DNA of 64,000 nt from Ancylobacter sp. IITR112 (GCF_041415945.1 NZ_JBGCUS010000001.1:2232001-2296000), one strand, 5' to 3'. Shown: positions 9,709 to 18,384, counted from the stretch's first letter. Made by a program: numbers and translations. The notes: generated by a model not told the origin, from the sequence alone.

Positions 9709-11271
9709 TCACGCCGCCTCTCCCGCGCCATGGCCGGCCATCATCAGCCCGACGGTGCGGATATCGAGCCCGGCGGCATCCAGCGCCGGCGAGAGGTGGC
9801 CGGCATGGACCACGGCGATGCGGTCGGAGATGGCGAACAACTCGTCGAGATCCTCGGAGATCAGCAGCACCGCCGCCCCGCGCCCGCGCGCGGCGATCAG
9901 CCGGCGGTGCACATCCGTGGTGGCGCCGATGTCGAGCCCGCGCGTCGGCTGATGCGCCAGCACGAGGCGCGGCGCGCGCTCCAGCACGCGGGCCAGCACC
10001 ACTTTCTGCATGTTGCCGCCCGACAGCGCGCGGATCGCCGCGTCGGGACCGGGGCAGCGCACGTCATAGGCCGCGATCGCCTCCTTGGCGCGGGCGCGGA
10101 TGGCGGCGCGGCGGATCAGCCCGGCGCGCTGGTTCTCGGGGGCGGCGATGGTCTCCAGCACGAAATTCTCCGCCACGCTCAGCGCGCCGATGGTGCCATC
10201 GCGATGGCGGTCCTCAGGAATGCGGCCGACCCCGGCGGCGACACGCCCGGCCGGATCGGCGCCGGCGAGCGGCTGCCCGTCGAGCCGCGCCTCGCCGGCA
10301 CGGGGTGCGGCGAGCCCGGCGACCAGCGCCGCCAGCGCGCCCTGCCCATTGCCGGAGACGCCCGCGATGCCGACGATCTCGCCGGCGCACACCTCAAGAT
10401 CGGCCCCTTCCAGCCGGTCGCGCGCCGAGGGAGCGCCGACGCTGACGCCGCTCAGGCTCAGCACCGGTGCGCCGGGTGTCGACGGCGGGCGCTCGCGCGC
10501 GGGGATGGCGCGGCCGACCATGAGTTCGGCCAAGGTCGCGCGGTCCGCCCCGGCGGTCGGGCGGTCGGCGACCTTGGCGCCGCCGCGCAGCACCACCACC
10601 CGCTCGCACAGCGCCAGAACCTCGTGCAGCTTGTGGCTGATGAAAATGACCGCCAGCCCCTTCCCCGCCAGCGCCCGCACCGTGGCGGCGAGGCTGTCCG
10701 CCTCCTGCGGGGTCAGCACGGCGGTCGGCTCGTCGAGGATCAGCACGCGCACGTCGCGGTAGAGGGCTTTGAGGATTTCGATGCGCTGCTGCTCGCCGAC
10801 CGAGAGCCGCGCCACCGGCACGTCGAGATCGACAGTGAGGCCGCTCTCTTCCATCAGCCGGGCGATCTTCGCCCGCGCGCCACGCCCGCGCAGCTTGAAG
10901 CTCCACAGCGACTGGGTGCCGAGCACGATGTTCTCGAAACCTGTCAGGTTTTCGGCCAGGGCGAAATGCTGGTGCACCATGCCGATGCCCGCCGCCAGCG
11001 CCGCCTGCGCCGAACCGCCCGGCAGCGGGACGAGCTGCCCGTCGGCGCCGGCGATCGAGACGCTGCCCTCATCGGCGATGTAATGGCCGAAAAGGATGCT
11101 CATCAGTGTCGTCTTGCCGGCCCCGTTCTCGCCCAGCAGCGCCACGATCTCCCCCGCGCGCACGTCGAGGTCGATATGGTCGTTCGCCACCAGCGGTCCG
11201 AACCGCTTGGTGATGCCATTGAGCGAAAGGACGAGCGGGCGGGGATCGGGATGCCGAGAATCGCGGTGCAT
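9709..11271 (-). CDS. ABC transporter ATP-binding protein with two ATPase domains (BMP/sugar-nucleoside type)
   Basis: 520 residues with two fused nucleotide-binding domains. Domain 1: Walker A GENGAGKTTLMS (about 50-61), signature LSVGEQQRIEI, Walker B LILDEPTAVL. Domain 2: Walker A is degenerate (GVSGNGQGALAAL, no Lys), signature LSGGNMQKVVLARVL is intact, and the Walker B region reads LVLAHQPTRGLDIG, with the usual Asp-Glu replaced by Ala-His. One composite site is thus probably inactive, as is common in this importer class. It energises the two permeases downstream. The gap to the binding-protein gene (206 bases) holds several palindromes. Confidence 0.92.
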   Translation of the reverse strand: MHRDSRHPDPRPLVLSLNGITKRFGPLVANDHIDLDVRAGEIVALLGENGAGKTTLMSILFGHYIADEGSVSIAGADGQLVPLPGGSAQAALAAGIGMVHQHFALAENLTGFENIVLGTQSLWSFKLRGRGARAKIARLMEESGLTVDLDVPVARLSVGEQQRIEILKALYRDVRVLILDEPTAVLTPQEADSLAATVRALAGKGLAVIFISHKLHEVLALCERVVVLRGGAKVADRPTAGADRATLAELMVGRAIPARERPPSTPGAPVLSLSGVSVGAPSARDRLEGADLEVCAGEIVGIAGVSGNGQGALAALVAGLAAPRAGEARLDGQPLAGADPAGRVAAGVGRIPEDRHRDGTIGALSVAENFVLETIAAPENQRAGLIRRAAIRARAKEAIAAYDVRCPGPDAAIRALSGGNMQKVVLARVLERAPRLVLAHQPTRGLDIGATTDVHRRLIAARGRGAAVLLISEDLDELFAISDRIAVVHAGHLSPALDAAGLDIRTVGLMMAGHGAGEAA

Positions 11272-11313
11272 GGAACGTCCATGTGAGAAAGCGGCCCTAC
11301 TGACGGGCCCTCA

Positions 11314-11443
11314 TGCCCGGGCATGACCCGGGCACCCAGTGGTGGTGCCCACCCGGCCCCCTAAATCCCCGGGTCAAGCCCGGGGATGAGGGAGGAAGAG
11401 GGCAGCCGGGCGATCCCGGATCGGCCTTGCGGCCGTCCGGGAT
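11314..11443. repeat. Cluster of three extragenic hairpins, one of the REP-like family (copy B)
   Basis: Three perfect or near-perfect inverted repeats lie in a row: TGCCCGGG/CCCGGGCA at 11314-11334, ATCCCCGGG/CCCGGGGAT at 11365-11387, and ATCCCGGA/TCCGGGAT at 11413-11443 with an inner CGGCC/GGCCG stem. The last matches copy A at 5377-5408 in its outer stem, while the inner stem differs with base pairing kept. They lie between the binding-protein gene and the ATPase gene of the uptake operon, where they could stabilise the upstream mRNA and give unequal expression. Confidence 0.8.
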
Positions 11444-11477
11444 GACGATGGCGGGAAGGGCGCGACGCCGACGAATG

Positions 11478-12518
11478 TCAGAGCGTGGATTTGGGCTCGG
11501 CGTCGTTGACGTTGACGCGGAAGAGACCGTCCTTGATCTCCTTTTCCTTCACCAGCACCATCTCGATGACCTCGGGCGGCACCAGCTTGGGGTCGAGCGG
11601 GGCGAGGCTGGCGCCACCTTCGGCCATGTAGCTGTAGGGGCCGTAATCGGCGGCGACGAAGGTGCCCTCCGTCACTTCCTTGATCGCCTTGTCGATGGTC
11701 GGCTCCATCTGCCACAGGGCGGAGGCGATGATCGTGCCGGGATACTGGCTCGACGTGTCGATGACGTTGCCGATCGCCTTGACGCCGCGCTCCTTGGCGG
11801 CGTCGGAGACGCCGAAGCGCTCGGCGTAGAGCACGTCCGCGCCCTTGTCGATCTGGGCGAAGGCGGCCTCCTTGGCCTTGGGCGGGTCGTACCAGGAATT
11901 GATGAAGGTGACGATGAACTTGACGTTCGGGTTCACCGAGACCGCGCCTTCCATGAAGGCCTGCATCAGCCGGTTCACTTCGGGAATCGCGTAGCCGCCG
12001 ACGAGGCCGATGATGTTCGACTTGGTCGTCTTGCCTGCCACCATGCCGGTGAGGAAGGACGGCTCATGGATGAAATTGTCGAACACCGAGAAGTTCGGCT
12101 TGGTCGGGCCGAAGGACGAGCCCATGAGGTAGGCGGTCTTGGGGTAATCCGCCGCCACCTTGCGGGCCGGGCGCTCCACCGCGAACACCTCGCCGACCAC
12201 GAGGTCGGCGCCCTCTTCCGAGTACTGGCGCATCACCCGCTCATAATCGGTGTTGGCGACGTTCTCGGAGAATTTATAGGTGATGTCCCCGCGCGCCTCG
12301 GCGGCTTTGAGCGCCTTGTGGATGCGCGAGACCCATTGTTGCTCGACCGGCACGGTATAGATGGCGGCCACCTTGATCGGCTTGGCCTTGCCGGCAGCGA
12401 AGGCCCCGTGACCGGTCGCGGTCAGCGCGACCGCCGCGGCACCAAGGGCGAGCAACTGCCGCCGATCGAGCACGCCCGATGAAAAAAGCGGCAGGCTCTC
12501 AGACGACTTGCGCAGCAT
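11478..12518 (-). CDS. BMP-family ABC transporter substrate-binding protein
   Basis: 346 residues. The N-terminus has a twin-arginine-like DRRQLLAL and a hydrophobic stretch ending ATGHGAFAA (export signal). The mature domain shows the basic-membrane-protein (PnrA-like) pattern: IKVAAIYTVPVEQQWVSRIHKAL, DYERVMRQYSEEGADLVVGEVF, NIIGLVGGYAIPEVNRLMQAFMEGA. Such proteins bind nucleosides or bases in the periplasm. Start ATG 12518 has GGGAG and AGGAA upstream; an in-frame start 81 bases earlier is unlikely. It heads the operon with the ATPase, permeases and codA. Confidence 0.92.
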   Translation of the reverse strand: MLRKSSESLPLFSSGVLDRRQLLALGAAAVALTATGHGAFAAGKAKPIKVAAIYTVPVEQQWVSRIHKALKAAEARGDITYKFSENVANTDYERVMRQYSEEGADLVVGEVFAVERPARKVAADYPKTAYLMGSSFGPTKPNFSVFDNFIHEPSFLTGMVAGKTTKSNIIGLVGGYAIPEVNRLMQAFMEGAVSVNPNVKFIVTFINSWYDPPKAKEAAFAQIDKGADVLYAERFGVSDAAKERGVKAIGNVIDTSSQYPGTIIASALWQMEPTIDKAIKEVTEGTFVAADYGPYSYMAEGGASLAPLDPKLVPPEVIEMVLVKEKEIKDGLFRVNVNDAEPKSTL

Positions 12519-12598
12519 TTCCTGATCTCCCCGAAAAACACCGGCGGCCGGCCCTGGCGCGGCGCCGCGATGGCCCCGCTTATGCGAGCGCCGTGCCA

Positions 12599-12622
12599 TT
12601 TTCGAACTGTTTGGTCCGAAAA
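12599..12622. promoter_or_regulatory. Candidate operator upstream of the nucleobase-uptake operon
   Basis: A 24-bp imperfect palindrome: TTTTCGAAC (12599-12607) and GTCCGAAAA (12614-12622), 8 of 9 positions complementary around the centre TGTTTG. It lies 81-104 bases upstream of the binding-protein start codon, in an otherwise GC-rich gap. This is a plausible site for a GntR- or LacI-like repressor, but no regulator gene is adjacent, so the binding protein is unknown. Confidence 0.5.
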
Positions 12623-12636
12623 GTCACGGCCCCATT

Positions 12637-13401
12637 CTACCCTGTCCCCGGTGCTGATCCCATCTCCCGCTTCCAGGCCTCCAGCAGGTAGCGGCGGATC
12701 AGCGGCGACATGCCCGCCGCGAGATCCTGCGGCCCCCGCACCACCAGAACCTCGTCAAATTCCGGCCGCGTCTCGCGCGCGCCGAAGCGGCGGATGCGGG
12801 CGGCGAGCGCCTCCGCCTCATCGCCTGCGCGCACCTCGCGCAGCAGCGCCAGCCGGCGCGCATCGTGCAGCGCCGTCCAGCCCGGGGCGAGCGTGACCTC
12901 GCCCGGTTCCAGCCCGGTTTCCTCGGTGAGTTCGCGCAGCACGCTGCCGGCGAGATCGACCCGCCCATCGCCGGTGATGTCGGAAGTGTCCGGCGTGCCG
13001 GCGGCGAAATAGATGCGCCCGGCATTGGCCGTCCATGCCGCCATGCGGACCAGGACGAAGCCGCCATCGGCCCCGCGCAGCGCCCCCATGGCGAAGGAGG
13101 CGCGCAGGAACGGGTGATCCCTCTCGCCCGCGAGCAGCCAGAGCAGCGCGGCATAATCGGCTTCGGCATAGTCGGCGACGAGCCGCCGCCCCTCGAAGCG
13201 ATGCGCGGCGAGCAGCAGCGCGCGCCCGTTCCACAGCGCCGGATTGGCCGCCTTGCGGGCGGCGAAATAGGCGTCGATCGCCGCCCGTTCCTCGGGCGGA
13301 AACACCAGCGGGGCGGGCGCCAGCCGCGCCTCGACCTGATCGAGCGCCAGCACGCCCAGCGTGTCGGGCGCCGCCCACCGCGCCGCCGGGCTCTCAGACA
13401 T
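12637..13401 (-). CDS. Nudix hydrolase with variant Nudix box
   Basis: 254 residues. A long N-terminal region (about 1-125) precedes the Nudix fold. The core RELTEETGL (156-164) is intact, giving the metal-binding Glu residues, but the positions expected for the first Gly and first Glu of the box (142 and 148) are Ile and Val; Asp149 may substitute. The preceding FAAGTPDTSDI is a subgroup feature. The substrate is presumably a nucleoside diphosphate derivative but cannot be named. Start ATG 13401 overlaps the stop of phzF by 8 bases; the gene is third in the pdxY-phzF-nudix run. Confidence 0.82.
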   Translation of the reverse strand: MSESPAARWAAPDTLGVLALDQVEARLAPAPLVFPPEERAAIDAYFAARKAANPALWNGRALLLAAHRFEGRRLVADYAEADYAALLWLLAGERDHPFLRASFAMGALRGADGGFVLVRMAAWTANAGRIYFAAGTPDTSDITGDGRVDLAGSVLRELTEETGLEPGEVTLAPGWTALHDARRLALLREVRAGDEAEALAARIRRFGARETRPEFDEVLVVRGPQDLAAGMSPLIRRYLLEAWKREMGSAPGTG

Positions 13402-14290
13402 GCAGCACGCCTTCGGAGACGATGACCGCCCCGCCGCCAATGGTGACGGCGGTCAGCGCGCCGGCTTCCACCTTCAGGCCGAGCCGCACCAGGCTGGGGC
13501 GCCCCATCTCGACGCCCTGGAGGATGTCATAGGCATGGAAACCCTCCGCCGGCTGTTCGCCCGCCAGCAGCGCCGCCGCCAGCGCCGCCGCTGCCGAGCC
13601 GGTGGCCGGGTCCTCGTCAATGCCCATATTGGCGGCGAACATGCGGGCGCGGAAATCACCCTCGCCATCCTCGTCGCGGCAGAACACATAGACGGAATCG
13701 GCGCCGCCGCCGAAGGTGGAAATCAGCCGCGCCGCGCTGGGGCTGATGCGCGCCAGCGCCGAGCGCGAGGCCAGCGGCACGCAGACAAAGGGCACGCCGG
13801 CCGAGGCGATGACAGGGCCATAGCCGTCGAAGCCGATGTCGGACGTGTCGAGGCCGAGCGCCTGGGCGCAGGCTTCCCGGCTCATCGGCGCGGCATCGAG
13901 GATTTCCGGAATGCGCGGCACGGTGAAGGTGGCGCTGCCGGAGCGCTCGCCGCGCACCGCGACATGGCAGGCCACCGGCCCGACATTCTCCTCCAGCACG
14001 AAATCGTCGCTGGTCGTCACCCCGCCGCGCAGGGCGAGCAGTACCGCCGCTCCCACGGTCGGATGGCCGGCGAAGGGCAATTCGTGGCTGGTGGTGAAGA
14101 TGCGCAGCCGCGCCCGGCTGTCCGCGTCCTGCGGCGGCAGGATGAACACCGTCTCCGAGAGATTGAACTCGCGGGTGATCGCCTGCATGTGATTGCCGTC
14201 GAGCCCCTCCGTATCGAGCACGACGGCCAGCGGATTGCCGGAGAGCGTCCGGTCGGTGAAGACGTCGAGCACAACGAAGCGGCGGGACAT
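13394..14290 (-). CDS. PhzF-family isomerase
   Basis: 298 residues, typical for the PhzF/diaminopimelate-epimerase-like fold with two similar lobes. The catalytic Glu of the family is Glu46 (REFNLSETVF); the second-lobe motif MGIDEDPATGSAAAALA is present. PhzF itself isomerises a phenazine precursor, but no other phenazine genes occur here, so a general isomerase role is more likely. Start ATG 14290 lies 4 bases after the pdxY stop, indicating coupling with the vitamin B6 kinase gene. Confidence 0.9.
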   Translation of the reverse strand: MSRRFVVLDVFTDRTLSGNPLAVVLDTEGLDGNHMQAITREFNLSETVFILPPQDADSRARLRIFTTSHELPFAGHPTVGAAVLLALRGGVTTSDDFVLEENVGPVACHVAVRGERSGSATFTVPRIPEILDAAPMSREACAQALGLDTSDIGFDGYGPVIASAGVPFVCVPLASRSALARISPSAARLISTFGGGADSVYVFCRDEDGEGDFRARMFAANMGIDEDPATGSAAAALAAALLAGEQPAEGFHAYDILQGVEMGRPSLVRLGLKVEAGALTAVTIGGGAVIVSEGVLHV

Positions 14291-14294
14291 GGGG

Positions 14295-15143
14295 TCAGAT
14301 CTTCTCCGGGGTGAAGAGGCGGGACGGGGTGACGAATTCGTCCTGGGCGGCGACGGTGAGGATTTCGCGCGAGCCCGCCGCCGCGGTGCGGGCGAGCAGC
14401 CCGTAGGCGGAAGACGCCGCCTTGGCGAGCGCCTCGGCGGCGGAGTGCGTCGTCTTCCAGTGCACGAAGAACAGCGCGGCGATGGCATCGCCTGCCCCGT
14501 TCACCGAAATATCCAGCTTGGGGGTGCGCAGGCGGAAGCGCCCGTCCGGGCCGGAGGCCAGAAGGTCGATGGAATCCTCCGGCGTGTCCTCGGTGTGCAG
14601 GCTGGTGACCATGATGACGCGCGGCCCGGTGGCGTGCACCGCGTCGCAGGCCGCCGACGCCTCCACCAGCGTGCGCGAGGAGCGGCCGGAGAGATAGTCG
14701 AGTTCGAACTGGTTCGGGGTGATGAGGTCGGCCGCCGGCACCGCCCGCTCGCGCATGAATTCAGGGATTCCCGGCCGGACGAACACGCCGCGCCCGACAT
14801 CGCCGATGACCGGATCGCAGCAATAATGGGCCTCCGCATTGGCCGCCTTCACCCGGCCGACCGTGTCGAGAATGGCGTCCCCGATCTCGGCCGCGCCCAT
14901 ATAGCCGGACAGCACCCCGTCGCAGCGCGGCAGGACATTGCGATCCTCAAGCCCGCCCACGAGTTCGCGGATCAGCCCGGCGCCGAAGACTTCGCCGCGC
15001 CAGGCGCCATAGCCGGTATGGTTGGAGAACTGCACCGTGTGCAGGCCCCACACCTCATGGCCGAGCCGTTGCATGGGGAACATGGCGGAGGCGTTCCCGA
15101 CATGCCCATAGGCCACCCAGGACTGGATCGACAGAATATTCAT
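14295..15143 (-). CDS. pdxY: Pyridoxal kinase PdxY
   Basis: 282 residues, usual PdxY length. It phosphorylates pyridoxal to PLP in B6 salvage. The start [19 protein letters not shown] and the downstream [14 protein letters not shown] and [13 protein letters not shown] (ribokinase-fold anion hole and catalytic Asp) are diagnostic. Also typical are [11 protein letters not shown] and [13 protein letters not shown]. It is the first gene of a three-gene run with phzF and the Nudix gene and is divergent from the amidase gene. Confidence 0.94.
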   Translation of the reverse strand: MNILSIQSWVAYGHVGNASAMFPMQRLGHEVWGLHTVQFSNHTGYGAWRGEVFGAGLIRELVGGLEDRNVLPRCDGVLSGYMGAAEIGDAILDTVGRVKAANAEAHYCCDPVIGDVGRGVFVRPGIPEFMRERAVPAADLITPNQFELDYLSGRSSRTLVEASAACDAVHATGPRVIMVTSLHTEDTPEDSIDLLASGPDGRFRLRTPKLDISVNGAGDAIAALFFVHWKTTHSAAEALAKAASSAYGLLARTAAAGSREILTVAAQDEFVTPSRLFTPEKI

Positions 15144-15210
15144 GCGTACGCGCCCCCGACATGTGCTGACGATCCGCGCTTAGCGCCGCGAAGGCAAGCG
15201 CTCAAACGAA

Positions 15211-15238
15211 ATTCCGCGCGGCCATCCATAAGCGGAAT
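15211..15238. repeat. Inverted repeat between divergent pdxY and amidase genes
   Basis: Perfect 7-bp arms ATTCCGC (15211-15217) and GCGGAAT (15232-15238) are separated by 14 bases, in the 158-base divergent spacer. This could be a regulator site shared by both genes, but the arms are short and chance is possible. Confidence 0.3.
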
Positions 15239-15301
15239 CGATGTGTGCCGGGCGCCTCGCCCCTTGTCCCGAATCCGCACCCATGCGAGAGGCTTAAAGC
15301 C

Positions 15302-16570
15302 ATGACAGAGATGCTCTCCGCTGCCGCCCTCGCCCAGGCCGTCCATGCCGGACGCCTCTCCCCGCTCGATGTCGCCGAACGCTGCGCCGAGGCGATCCGC
15401 GCCCATGAGGACGAGGTGCGGGCTTTCGCCAGCCTCGACCTGCCGGGGTTGCTGCAGGATGCCGCCCGGCCCGGCCTGGCGCAGACGCCGCTCGCCGGCC
15501 TGCCGGTGGGGGTGAAGGACATTCTCGACACGGTGGACTTTCCCACCGAGCGCGGCTCGAAACTATTCGCCGGCTATCGTCCGCCCAGCGATGCCGCCAT
15601 CGTGCGCATGGCGGCGCGGGCTGGCGGGCTGATCGCCGGCAAGCTGGTGACGACGGAATTCGCCTTCCTGCACCCGAGCGTCACGCGCAACCCGCGTCGC
15701 CTCACCCATACGCCGGGCGGCTCGTCCGCCGGCTCGGCGGCGGCGGTGGCGGCAGGGATGCTGCCGATCACCCTCGGCACACAGACCGGCGGCTCGATCA
15801 TCCGGCCCGCCTCCTTCTGCGGGGTTACCGGCTACAAGCCTTCCTTCAAGCTGCTCCCCGTTCTCGGGCTGAAGCCGTTCTCCTGGTCGCTCGACACGAT
15901 CGGCCTGTTCGGCGCCCATGTCGCGGATGTCGCCTTCGCCGCCGGGGCGCTGACCGGGCGCGATTTCGCCCTGACCGACGACATGCCGGCCCCGCGCATC
16001 GCGCTGGTGAAGACGGCGCGGGCGTCTCTCGCCGCCGCCGACGCCCATGCCGCGCTGGAAAGCGCCGCTGCAGCCGCGGGCAAGGCCGGGGCGCGCGTCA
16101 CCGTGCTCGACCTGCCGGAGGTGATCGAGGCGGCGGACGAGGCCCATGGCCATGTGCAGGGCTACGAGGCCAGCCTCGCCTTCGCCGATGAATGGGACCG
16201 CCACCGCGCCGCGCTCTCGCCGACGCTGGCGACCTATCTCGACGGCGCCAATGCGCTCACTCCGGAGCAGTATGACGCCGCCCGGCGCACTGCCCGGCGC
16301 GCCCGCCACGCGCTGGCCGATCTTTATGCCGATTATGACGCACTGCTCACCTTCTCGGTGACGGGCGAGGCGCCGGAAGGCTACGCCAGCACCGGCTCGC
16401 CGGCCTTCAACCGGCTGTGGACGCTCACCGGCGGGCCATGCCTCAACATCACCGGCCTCACCGGCGCCACCGGTCTGCCGATCGGCGTGCAACTGGTCGG
16501 GCGTTTCGGTCGCGACCGCGAGCTGATGCAGATCGGCCGGTTCCTGGAGCGGGCCATCGTCGCCGCGTGA
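15302..16570 (+). CDS. Amidase-signature-family hydrolase
   Basis: 422 residues. It has the amidase-signature triad Lys72 (VGVKDI), Ser141 (GGSSAGSAAAVAAG) and Ser165 (TGGSIIRPASFCGVTGYKPS). The family hydrolyses amide bonds of small substrates; GatA is excluded by the lack of gatB/gatC context and the shorter length. Start ATG 15302 is preferred over a longer in-frame frame that lacks a ribosome site. No substrate can be assigned. Divergent from pdxY. Confidence 0.9.
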   Translation: MTEMLSAAALAQAVHAGRLSPLDVAERCAEAIRAHEDEVRAFASLDLPGLLQDAARPGLAQTPLAGLPVGVKDILDTVDFPTERGSKLFAGYRPPSDAAIVRMAARAGGLIAGKLVTTEFAFLHPSVTRNPRRLTHTPGGSSAGSAAAVAAGMLPITLGTQTGGSIIRPASFCGVTGYKPSFKLLPVLGLKPFSWSLDTIGLFGAHVADVAFAAGALTGRDFALTDDMPAPRIALVKTARASLAAADAHAALESAAAAAGKAGARVTVLDLPEVIEAADEAHGHVQGYEASLAFADEWDRHRAALSPTLATYLDGANALTPEQYDAARRTARRARHALADLYADYDALLTFSVTGEAPEGYASTGSPAFNRLWTLTGGPCLNITGLTGATGLPIGVQLVGRFGRDRELMQIGRFLERAIVAA

Positions 16571-16638
16571 GACGCGTTTCCGGCCCAAGCGCCTGCGCCC
16601 TGACGAAAAGTTGACGCCGTTTGAGCCGCAGAAAATGG

Positions 16639-16670
16639 TTTGTTAACGACGCGGGCACAGCCTTTGTTAA
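16639..16670. promoter_or_regulatory. Direct repeat in the porin-gene upstream region
   Basis: TTTGTTAA occurs at 16639-16646 and again at 16663-16670, 24 bases apart, in an unusually AT-rich leader 50-85 bases upstream of the barrel-protein gene. A TTGACG at 16611 could be a -35 box, but no good -10 follows. The TTAA half-sites recall CtrA boxes, but the spacing does not match TTAA-N7-TTAA. Confidence 0.3.
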
Positions 16671-16721
16671 GTACGCAGGACTAGGGTGCCCGCATTCCAT
16701 TTTTCTTTGGGGGCGCTCCTC

Positions 16722-17486
16722 ATGCGTATCAAGTCTCTCCTTCTCGGCACCGTCGCCGGCGCGGCCCTCGCCGCCCCTGCCTTCGCGGCCGATCTCTCCT
16801 ATCCCGTCAAGGCGGCGCCCGTCGCCTATGTGCCGGTCTTCACCTGGACGGGCGCCTATGTCGGCGGCAATTTCGGTTATGGCTGGGGCGACGGCTCGGC
16901 CCCGTGGAACAACTACCTGCTGTACTACTACAGCGGCTTCGACTCGGCGGTCGCCAATGGCGGCTCCAACCCGTCCGGCTGGTTCGGCGGCGTGCAGGTC
17001 GGCTACAACTACCAGCTCGCCAATAATGTCGTGCTCGGTGCCGAAGCCGATTTCAACTTCGGCTCGATGACCGACCAGCTCAACTACACCGCCTTCGACG
17101 CCGGCGTCCCGACGCTGCAGGAATTCGGTTCGATCGACACCAAGATCGAGTCCTTCGGCACCGTGCGCGCCCGCGTCGGCTATTCCATGGACCGTTTCCT
17201 CCCCTACATCACCGGCGGTCTCGCCTGGGGCAATGTGAAGGTGAACGAGAGCTGGACGGCCTATACGGACGGTGCCTATAGCGGCTTCGGCGGCGCCTCG
17301 CGCTCCGACACGCTGTGGGGCTGGACGCTGGGCGGCGGCGTGGAATACGCCATCACCGACAACTGGACCGTGAAGGCCGAGTATCTCTATATCGACCTCG
17401 GCGACATCAACTGGGACAGCGCGGCGAACACCAAGATCGACATGTCGATGCAGACCCTCAAGGCTGGCGTGAACTACAAGTTCTGA
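16722..17486 (+). CDS. Omp25/Omp31-type outer-membrane beta-barrel protein
   Basis: 254 residues. The signal peptide is MRIKSLLLGTVAGAALAAP with cleavage near AFA-AD. Mature start DLSYPVKAAP and FTWTGAYVGGNFGYGWGD are hallmark features of the hyphomicrobial Omp25/31 family. Alternating strands follow, e.g. VRARVGYSMDRFLPYITGGLAWG, with a C-terminal aromatic residue (…LKAGVNYKF) for BAM-assisted insertion. Several aromatic/Gly-rich loops suggest surface exposure. It is a monocistron with an AT-rich leader and its own terminator, fitting high expression. Confidence 0.93.
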   Translation: MRIKSLLLGTVAGAALAAPAFAADLSYPVKAAPVAYVPVFTWTGAYVGGNFGYGWGDGSAPWNNYLLYYYSGFDSAVANGGSNPSGWFGGVQVGYNYQLANNVVLGAEADFNFGSMTDQLNYTAFDAGVPTLQEFGSIDTKIESFGTVRARVGYSMDRFLPYITGGLAWGNVKVNESWTAYTDGAYSGFGGASRSDTLWGWTLGGGVEYAITDNWTVKAEYLYIDLGDINWDSAANTKIDMSMQTLKAGVNYKF

Positions 17487-17513
17487 TCACCGCCGCCTTT
17501 CGCCTGCCACAAG

Positions 17514-17542
17514 GCCCCGGACGGGAACGTCCGGGGCTTTTT
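17514..17542 (+). terminator. Rho-independent terminator of the porin gene
   Basis: Stem GCCCCGGAC (17514-17522) with GTCCGGGGC (17529-17537), loop GGGAAC, followed by TTTTT. It lies 28 bases after the stop codon. Confidence 0.9.
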
Positions 17543-17574
17543 GCTTTGCCGCCACCGCCGAAGGCGGCGCCGTC

Positions 17575-18384
17575 TCACTCCACGCCGAGCAGAGAGGCGG
17601 CGGCGCTCCACACCGCGTTCTTCACCCCCACGCCGGGGGGCGAAGCGACGATGGTGGGCGGATTGGGGTTCTTTTCGCCATTGGTGGTGAGCCGGGCGAA
17701 GGTGACTTCGCCATCGGTGTAATAGCGGTCGCCGCCGCCATTGCGGCCAAACAGTGTCGGGCCGAGCCCCGTGACCTGATAGACCGTGCGGACCATGCCG
17801 GCGGCCTTCAGGTCGTCGATCAGCAGGTCACGCACCGCATCGACATTCGGCCCGATGTGATGGGTGACGGCGCCGGTGTAATGACTGAGCCCGACGCCCT
17901 TGTCATAGGTGGCGGAGCCGAGCCACACCGGGGCGCGCTCCTTGCCGCTGTCCAGCACCTTCCAGAAGCGCACATGGTCGCGCGTGTCGGCGCTGCGGCC
18001 GATCTCCTTCTCGAAGGCGAGGTCTTCCACCCGCCCGTCATAATAGAGCGGGCTCACCGGCGCCTGCGGGTCGGGCCGGCGCAGCAGCACCGAGCCGACA
18101 ATGGCGAGGCTCGATTTCAGCGTGATCGGGTCCGCCGGCAGCCAGCCGGCGGCGTTCATGGCGTGGAGGATATCCTCCTGCGTCCCGACCAGCCCGACAT
18201 CAATGGGGTCGCCGGGAATGCCCTGCTTGGTCTGCGTCACCATCGGCATGCGCTTGATGCCGGGCTGGTGCTCGTGATGCGTCCACAGGCGCGGCAACAT
18301 GACATAGGCGAGCGCGGCCCAGATGACGAGGGCGACCAGCGCCCACATCAGCACCTTGCGCGTCTCGCCATCCAGCACGCTCAT
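17575..18384 (-). CDS. LssY_C-domain membrane-anchored protein
   Basis: 269 residues. One N-terminal transmembrane helix (about 11-31, KVLMWALVALVIWAALAYVML) is followed by a large periplasmic domain. DPIDVGLVGTQEDILHAMNAAGWLPADPITLKSS, APVSPLYYDGRVEDLAFEKE and HVRFWK match the LssY C-terminal domain, named after a Legionella secretion-associated locus. The biochemical function of the domain is unknown. It begins 5 bases after the metH stop and so is probably the last gene of the methionine operon; there is no obvious functional link. Confidence 0.82.
   Translation of the reverse strand: MSVLDGETRKVLMWALVALVIWAALAYVMLPRLWTHHEHQPGIKRMPMVTQTKQGIPGDPIDVGLVGTQEDILHAMNAAGWLPADPITLKSSLAIVGSVLLRRPDPQAPVSPLYYDGRVEDLAFEKEIGRSADTRDHVRFWKVLDSGKERAPVWLGSATYDKGVGLSHYTGAVTHHIGPNVDAVRDLLIDDLKAAGMVRTVYQVTGLGPTLFGRNGGGDRYYTDGEVTFARLTTNGEKNPNPPTIVASPPGVGVKNAVWSAAASLLGVE

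Noticed and set aside
16639..16670. CtrA binding site
   Set aside because: The two TTAA half-sites are 20 bases apart, not 7.
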